A DNA stretch of 64,000 bases, taken from Gnetum montanum. Taxonomy: Eukaryota; Streptophyta; Gnetopsida; Gnetales; Gnetaceae. The DNA lies in the NCBI GenBank assembly GCA_015680685.1, contig MNCI01000972.1:108859-172858 (forward strand), in the 5' to 3' direction. Made by a program: the position numbers and the translations under genes. The first letter of the stretch is position 1. The number at the start of each line of letters is the position of its first letter. Shown here piece after piece: positions 58,822 through 64,000 of this stretch. The notes beneath the pieces were generated by a model. It ran no database searches, was not told the DNA's origin, and saw only the letters and a list, made by a program, of their open reading frames with translations.

Positions 58822-60770
58822 ATGTCTTCTTCTTCACACAAAAGCACTTTACCGCCTAAGACTAACACAAGAAGCAATCGGCGACAAGATACACATGACA
58901 TTGATCTGCCAATTCTTCAATAGTTTCATGTGATATATGTTCATCCTGATGAATATGTACCCAACTTCACCTTTATTCTCTACCAATACGAACAGTTGTG
59001 TTGGCATGACTTGGAAGGTAACATAGTGTTACCTCCCAACTGTTCAGTCCCAAGTATGCTTCTTCATGCTCTCACACGAATAAGCATGCAACACTTACAC
59101 GCATAGTACATCGCACAGGACTATGATTTGAGAGACTACTGTCCCACAAAAGTGCAATGTCAAACGGATTTGCAACAAGAGAGACACCATAAGTCCTTGA
59201 AGGGAAAATGGTCTAAGGTTACCCCCCACGTTTTAAGTGAAATTGAGGGTGATGAACCTGCCTCAGGTAGTCACCCACATAACGATGTTCCTCTCCTTAA
59301 CTTTGGCCAAGGGGTTGTGTATCAAAACCTTTATTCCACCATACATAACCTAGGTGCTGATACCAACAGACACAAAGTGTCCAAAAAAGGAATAAAGACC
59401 CATGATAAAGGTGGGCATTCTAATCGCAATCACGATCGAGGCAGAGACCACCGAAGAGAAGGTAGTAGATATCGTCATGGGGGTAGTTCTCCTTCTTCTT
59501 CATCTTCATTGTCTCCTTCACCCTCTCCTTTCATGTCCAGATGTAGCCATAGAGAAATAGATTGTGAGGATAAGGGCAAACAAAGTGGAAGTCACAGATG
59601 AGACAACTAAGAGAGAGGATGAGGATACTCTAGGAAATCATGCCATAGAAGAAGGGAGAGTAGGGAACCATGTAGGCACCATAGATGCTACGAATGAGAT
59701 GATCAAGATGAACCCCTACTCGCCACGCGAAGCATGCTAGATATTACTGAGGTTGTGAGAGTTTCAACAAGGCACCAAAAAGATAGTAGGATCAAGAGGT
59801 TAGACATGAATAACATCCCACGATTTGAAAGGCGATATAACGCTGATCCTCAAAATCACTTACAAGCATTTCACGATGCGTGTGCCTTGCAAAACATAGA
59901 AAATGAGTGGCAAAAACTTAAGTTGTTCCCATGGACACTAATAAAAGAAGTTGAAAGCTGGTACCAGTCCTTAGAACCGGAATCCATTTGTAGGTGGAGT
60001 ATGATGTTAGAATTGTTCAATGATAAGTACCAAACATACTCTTGGGTGTCCAACTTGCAAAAGAAAATCCAAGGATGGAAACAAGAAAGTCATGAACCCT
60101 TGGATGTTGCCATGGGCTGCTATTATGCACTTTTACATCATTGTCTTGGCCATGGTTATTTGCAGCGGGATCAGCTATGCTATCTCATAGATGGGCTTAG
60201 GCATGAAACGAGAAGAAAACCCTTGGGACTTATGCCTAAGGGAGGTTATCTGAGCTTAGGTCCCATCAAATTCATAGGCTACTGGAGCAAGTAGCCAAGG
60301 AAGTAGGTGAGCTACGAAAAAGAGAGAGTGTGGAAGAATACAACTGAGATCCTTCCCTCCGAAAGAAGGAAGTAAGATTTTGTGAGGATGAGGAAGAGTC
60401 ACCACTCGAAGAGATGGTGAATAGGAAAACCTTGCCTATTCAAAAGCTAGCATCAGAAGTATTGGCAAAGGTAGACCAAATGTGGGACTCCTTGGATATT
60501 AGGTTTCAAACTGTTCTCAAAGTTGTAGAGGAGTCTAGGGAGCAAGGTAGTGATCGTGACAAAAGGAAAAAGAGAGAAGTAGAAAATGCATGTAATAAGG
60601 GGACGGGAAAAGTTGCTATTATTGAAGAAGTTGTAGACTTAGATATAGATGATGATAGTGGATGCGAGATCTATCAATACGACCATCCTAAGGAATGTTG
60701 CCCTGTGATCTCACATCTATAGGAGTCTGCGATGTATGCACTTAATCCATGTTTAAACAAATGGCAAACA
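58822..60770 (+). pseudogene. gag of Athila/Tat-type element 2, broken
   Basis: Main open pieces are 59128-59601 (with RGRDHRREGSRYRHGG and a Ser/Pro-rich tract), 59734-60294 and 60414-60722. The 186-codon middle piece carries the capsid core (NADPQNHLQAFHDAC, KLFPWTLIKEVESWYQSL, MLELFNDKYQTYSWVSNL) and stays open past the TGA found in element 1. The third ends CEIYQYDHPKECCP, where the second Cys of the knuckle is Tyr. An early TAG near 58921 replaces the CAG of element 1. Confidence 0.82.
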
Positions 60771-61085
60771 TCCCGACGGTTACCTTATCCCCAAGGTAAC
60801 CCAAGGAAGTTCCACCAACCTTTAACATATTATCCAAGTGGAACTCCACCACAACCAATTAAGCAACATCAACAGTGGCAACACCCACAATCATGGGGAA
60901 TGCCACCACCAAGGCACCGGTATCCTTAACAACAACCTGATCCATATGGATATTACGTGTAGCATCCAATTTCTCCACGTGACTCTGTTGGTCACGTTAC
61001 TTTCCAACACCACTACCAAGCCTGCGAGTACTATAGGACTCCCTCTCCTAGGGGCGACATTCCACAAGTATACCATCCTTCTAAT

Positions 61086-61952
61086 TTGGCCACATCTCTC
61101 CCACCAATAGCTCTATTACCACCTACTCCAGCAATGCAAGGTGAACTCCCTACTCAGCCACAGCAATGCAATGCCATAAGGGCTATTAATCCTCAACCTA
61201 CTGTTGGTTTTGACAACGGTATGAAGAAAAGATCTTTCTTTAGAACCAATAGTCCAACCAAGCCCTTGCAATCCCAAGCGGCTAAGTCTTTGGATGCCTC
61301 CGTATCAACTAAAGCTTTAGATCCCCCTTCGAACTTAACACCACATTCAACACATACGGTCATGTTAACACATGCCATTACTGATTGGATTAAGGTTGGC
61401 CACCTTCCCAAGAAATTCTATGATCCTAGGAGTCCCCTAATATATCTACAAATTGCTGGGAATGAGCCATGCAAAGCTCTTTTGGATTCAGGTTCCAGTG
61501 TCAACCTAATATCCCAAGAAATGTATAAGGCCTGGAACCTATGTCCATTAAAAAACAACAATGTTCATTTAGAGTTGGCTAACTAGTCCATCACTATTCC
61601 CTTGGGATTAGTGGAGGACATTGTTACCACTGTTTATGGATGGTCATATCCAGTTGACTTCCTAGTGATCCAAGTGAATAACAGTAAGGGGGACTTCCCA
61701 ATCATAATGGGAAGGGCATGGCTAAGCACTATCGATGCACGCCTAGGTATCCATGATCTTTCCCTAGAAATATCTAAGGAAAACACTTTCAAAAAGATCG
61801 AGAAGAAGAAGGTTCCATGCATCGCATATAGTGACACAGGGTGCAACTGCGTGCAGAGATCATCGGTTGTGCAAAGTTTAACATTGCCTGCATGCAATCA
61901 GTGTGCACAAATGATCAACATACAAAGGTGCCTGTATGTAGTAGCCACATGA
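61086..61952 (+). pseudogene. aspartic protease region of Athila/Tat-type element 2
   Basis: Open pieces are 61086-61586 and 61602-61952. The first has GNEPCKALLDSGSSVNLIS with an intact DSG catalytic motif. The second has FPIIMGRAWLSTIDARLGIH, like the end of the protease fold, and continues into the Cys-containing linker before RT. One TAG (about 61585) separates them. Confidence 0.78.
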
Positions 61953-62006
61953 CAAGAAGACACCCAGTGGCTGATAGCTGATCAAGAAAGCAGCTCACTT
62001 ATATGC

Positions 62007-63500
62007 ATGGAACTAACTGAGGGTTTGACTTGCGCTTACATAGACAACATTGATGCATTAGAGCAAGTCCATCGCCAACTTCCCAGTCCTAACCTAGAAA
62101 ACATCAACTGGGAAAAGTTGGAAATTCCTAAAGAATTTAAACAAGAGTCCCTAGAGCTAAGACCATTGCCCACTAGTATGGAATACATGTTCCTTAAGAA
62201 TGAAAAACTGGTAATCATTAATGCAAGGCTTGCCCCACAACAAAAAGAGAGTCTACTAAAGGTAATAAAAAAATGGTCAAAAGCTTTTGCTTGGTCATAT
62301 CCAAAATTAACTAGAATAGATCCTAGGATATTCTAGCATAGGATTTACATTGACTCCTCCATGAAGCCTCGAAAATAACCACAGAGGTGATTGAACCCAA
62401 AGTTGAAGCAAGTAGTAAAAGAAAAAATCAAATAGCTTCTAAAGGCCAGGTTCATATACCTTATTGCTGATAGCGAATGGGTTAGCCCCTTGGTGATCGT
62501 GCCTAAAAAGGAAGGCAAATGGAGGGTGTCTATAGATTTTAGGCTGCTAAACATGGAAATATTCAAGGATTGCTTTTCGTTGCCATTTGTTGCCCAAGTC
62601 TTGGACATAATCACAGGGCATTACTATTATAGTTTTCTGGATGGCTATAGTGGATACGACCAAATACAAATAGCCCTAGAAGACCAAGCCAAAACTACAT
62701 TCACCAGTCCATGGGGAATGTTTGCATACAAAAAAATTCCGTTTGGCTTGTGCAATGCCCCTACCACGTTTCAATGTTTAGTTCTAAGCATATTCTAGTA
62801 GCAAATAGGAAATGGTATGGAAGTCTTTATGGATGACTTCTCCACCTATGGAGCAAGTTTTGATCAAGCCTTGGACCAATTGGAGTAAGTGATGAAAAGA
62901 CGTGTAGAAACTAATCTAAGGCTTAATTGGCAGAAACGCCACTTGATGGTCCAAGAAGGCATAGTACTTGGGTATAAAATTTCACATGCAGGGATAGAGG
63001 TAGACCTTGAAAAAATCAAAGTCATTCAAGGAATCACCCGTCAACCAGAAACTGTCAAAGACATTTGATCATTCCTTGGACACACTGGCTACTATAGGAG
63101 ATTCATAGAGAACTTTTTGAAGATTGTCAAACCATTGGTAGAGCTAACGAAAAAGGATGTACCCTTTGAGTGGACCAAGGAATGCGAACTAGCTTTCCAA
63201 ACTCTAAAGCAGAAGCTAGTAGAAACATCCATTCTACAAGCTCCTAACTGGTCCAGACCATTCCATGTTATGACTAATGCATCTAACTATGCCTTAGAAG
63301 TCGTACTTATGCAGTTAGATGACTAGAAACATCCTTATTACATCCACTGTGCAAGTAGAAGTATACCTGGTGCATAACTTAACTACACTACTAAAGAAAA
63401 ATAATTAATGGCTGTAGTGTTTGCACTAGAAAAATTTAGGCACTATGTATTGGGGTACAAAGTATTCATACACATAGATCATAGTGCAATCTAGTTCCTC
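62007..63500 (+). pseudogene. reverse transcriptase-RNase H of Athila/Tat-type element 2, broken
   Basis: The linker frame 62007-62336 leads into RT at about 62400: VIVPKKEGKW, IDFRLLN, CFSLPFVAQVLD, YYSFLDGYSGYDQI, FTSPWGMFAYKKI, FGLCNAPTTFQCL. The catalytic VFMDDFSTYG is intact near 62820-62850 but lies after a TAG at about 62799. RNase H follows: FHVMTNASNYALEVVLMQLDD near 63270 (catalytic DAS replaced by NAS), then YTTKEK, ALEKFRHYVLGY and IDHSAI, with stops at several Gln and Arg positions. It is not functional as read. Confidence 0.85.
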
Positions 63501-64000
63501 ATGAATAAGCCAATGGTAAGCCCCTGTATTATACGATGGTTGGTAATCCTACAAGAGTTCGATCTAACAATGATCGATTGTAAAGGCACCAAGAATGTAG
63601 TTGTCGATCATTTATCTCGGTTGTGCTGGGATAGCAAAGAGGATAAGTATCCCATCTCTGATCACTTCCCTAATGAGTTCCTCTTTACTGGTGTAGTGAA
63701 CGACCAATCACCCATAGAGAGGAACTGGTATAGTAGCATTCTTACCTATCTCCTTACCTAACAAACACCACAAGAGCTAGACCTTAAAAAGAAATAACAG
63801 TTTCTTCAAAGAGCCAAGTATTTTATGGAGATCAATAGACAACTTTACAAAGTATGTCCTGATGGCTTAGTTTGATGGTGTGTTCTCAATAAAAATCAAC
63901 TGAGAGTTCTCCAAGACACTCATGAGGGCCCTTATGGGGGTCATTATGCTAGGAGACGAATAGCCATTAAGATCTTGCTTGTAGGGTATTATTGGCCTAC
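63501..64000 (+). pseudogene. integrase N-terminal part of element 2, truncated by the window
   Basis: The 86-codon piece 63501-63761 covers the RNase H/integrase linker (LVILQEFDLTMIDCKGTKN, VVDHLSRL). After a stop the reading continues through LDTHEGPYGGHY-like sequence with the HH half of the integrase zinc finger, up to YYWPT at the last base. The catalytic core lies beyond the window. Confidence 0.8.

Larger units (their letters stand above)
57882..64000 (+). mobile_element. Athila/Tat-type gypsy element 2 (right side cut by the window end)
   Basis: It has the same family, order and orientation as element 1: LTR, TGGCGTCGTTGCC primer site, gag, protease, RT, RNase H and the integrase start. 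The window ends in the integrase zinc-finger region at YYWPT. It lacks the 3.1-kb insertion of element 1 and keeps the catalytic MDD box, so it is the better reference copy. It is nevertheless full of stops, many of them TAG or TAA at Gln codons of element 1. Confidence 0.9.

Overview
The window is nuclear DNA of a seed plant with a large, retroelement-rich genome; a conifer or other gymnosperm is plausible, but the sequence does not prove it. The evidence is AT-rich DNA with almost no long open frames, plant-type Ty3/gypsy and Ty1/copia elements nested in one another, L1-type and RTE-type LINE relics, tRNA-derived SINEs, and two copies of a plant type I metacaspase gene with LSD1-type zinc finger exons and spliceosomal introns. 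No prokaryotic genes, CRISPR arrays or operons are present.

Layout. 1-7.4 kb (mostly minus strand): an RNase H remnant, a relic resembling a caulimovirid movement protein with a tRNA-Met-type primer site, and gypsy gag-protease-RT, LTR and integrase-end remnants sharing one LTR. 9.69-22.66 kb: an LTR element (TSD TTGGA) of the same LTR family, interrupted at 14.10-20.63 kb by a second LTR element (TSD CCATC) that kept gag and protease but lost RT, RNase H and the integrase core. 24.27-30.27 kb: duplication unit A, with a broken metacaspase. 30.5-33.7 kb: an L1-like LINE on the minus strand. 33.7-49.5 kb: copia sequence, split at 34.77-47.64 kb by a 12.9-kb Athila/Tat-type gypsy element (TSD GAGGT), which itself carries a 3.1-kb insertion (40.40-43.54 kb, TSD TAAAC, containing an 886-N gap). 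51.16-57.1 kb: duplication unit B, with a better preserved metacaspase. 57.88-64.0 kb: a second copy of the Athila/Tat-type family, cut by the window end.

The only genes that look host-derived are the two metacaspases, in direct orientation about 27 kb apart. Copy A has two 1-bp frameshifts and Gln in place of the catalytic His. Copy B keeps the His/Cys pair, but has Gln next to the catalytic Cys, a 46-codon in-frame duplication in exon 1 and a damaged exon 3/4 junction. Both appear to use a GC-AG first intron. In copy A a 459-bp contig between two single Ns is very probably inverted by the assembly, and exon 3 lies in the unresolved gap.

All transposable-element coding regions carry stops or frameshifts, so none looks autonomous. 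No clearly novel functional system was found. The best leads are the paired metacaspase lesions, the non-canonical intron, the unidentified 3.1-kb insertion and the viral-like relic.
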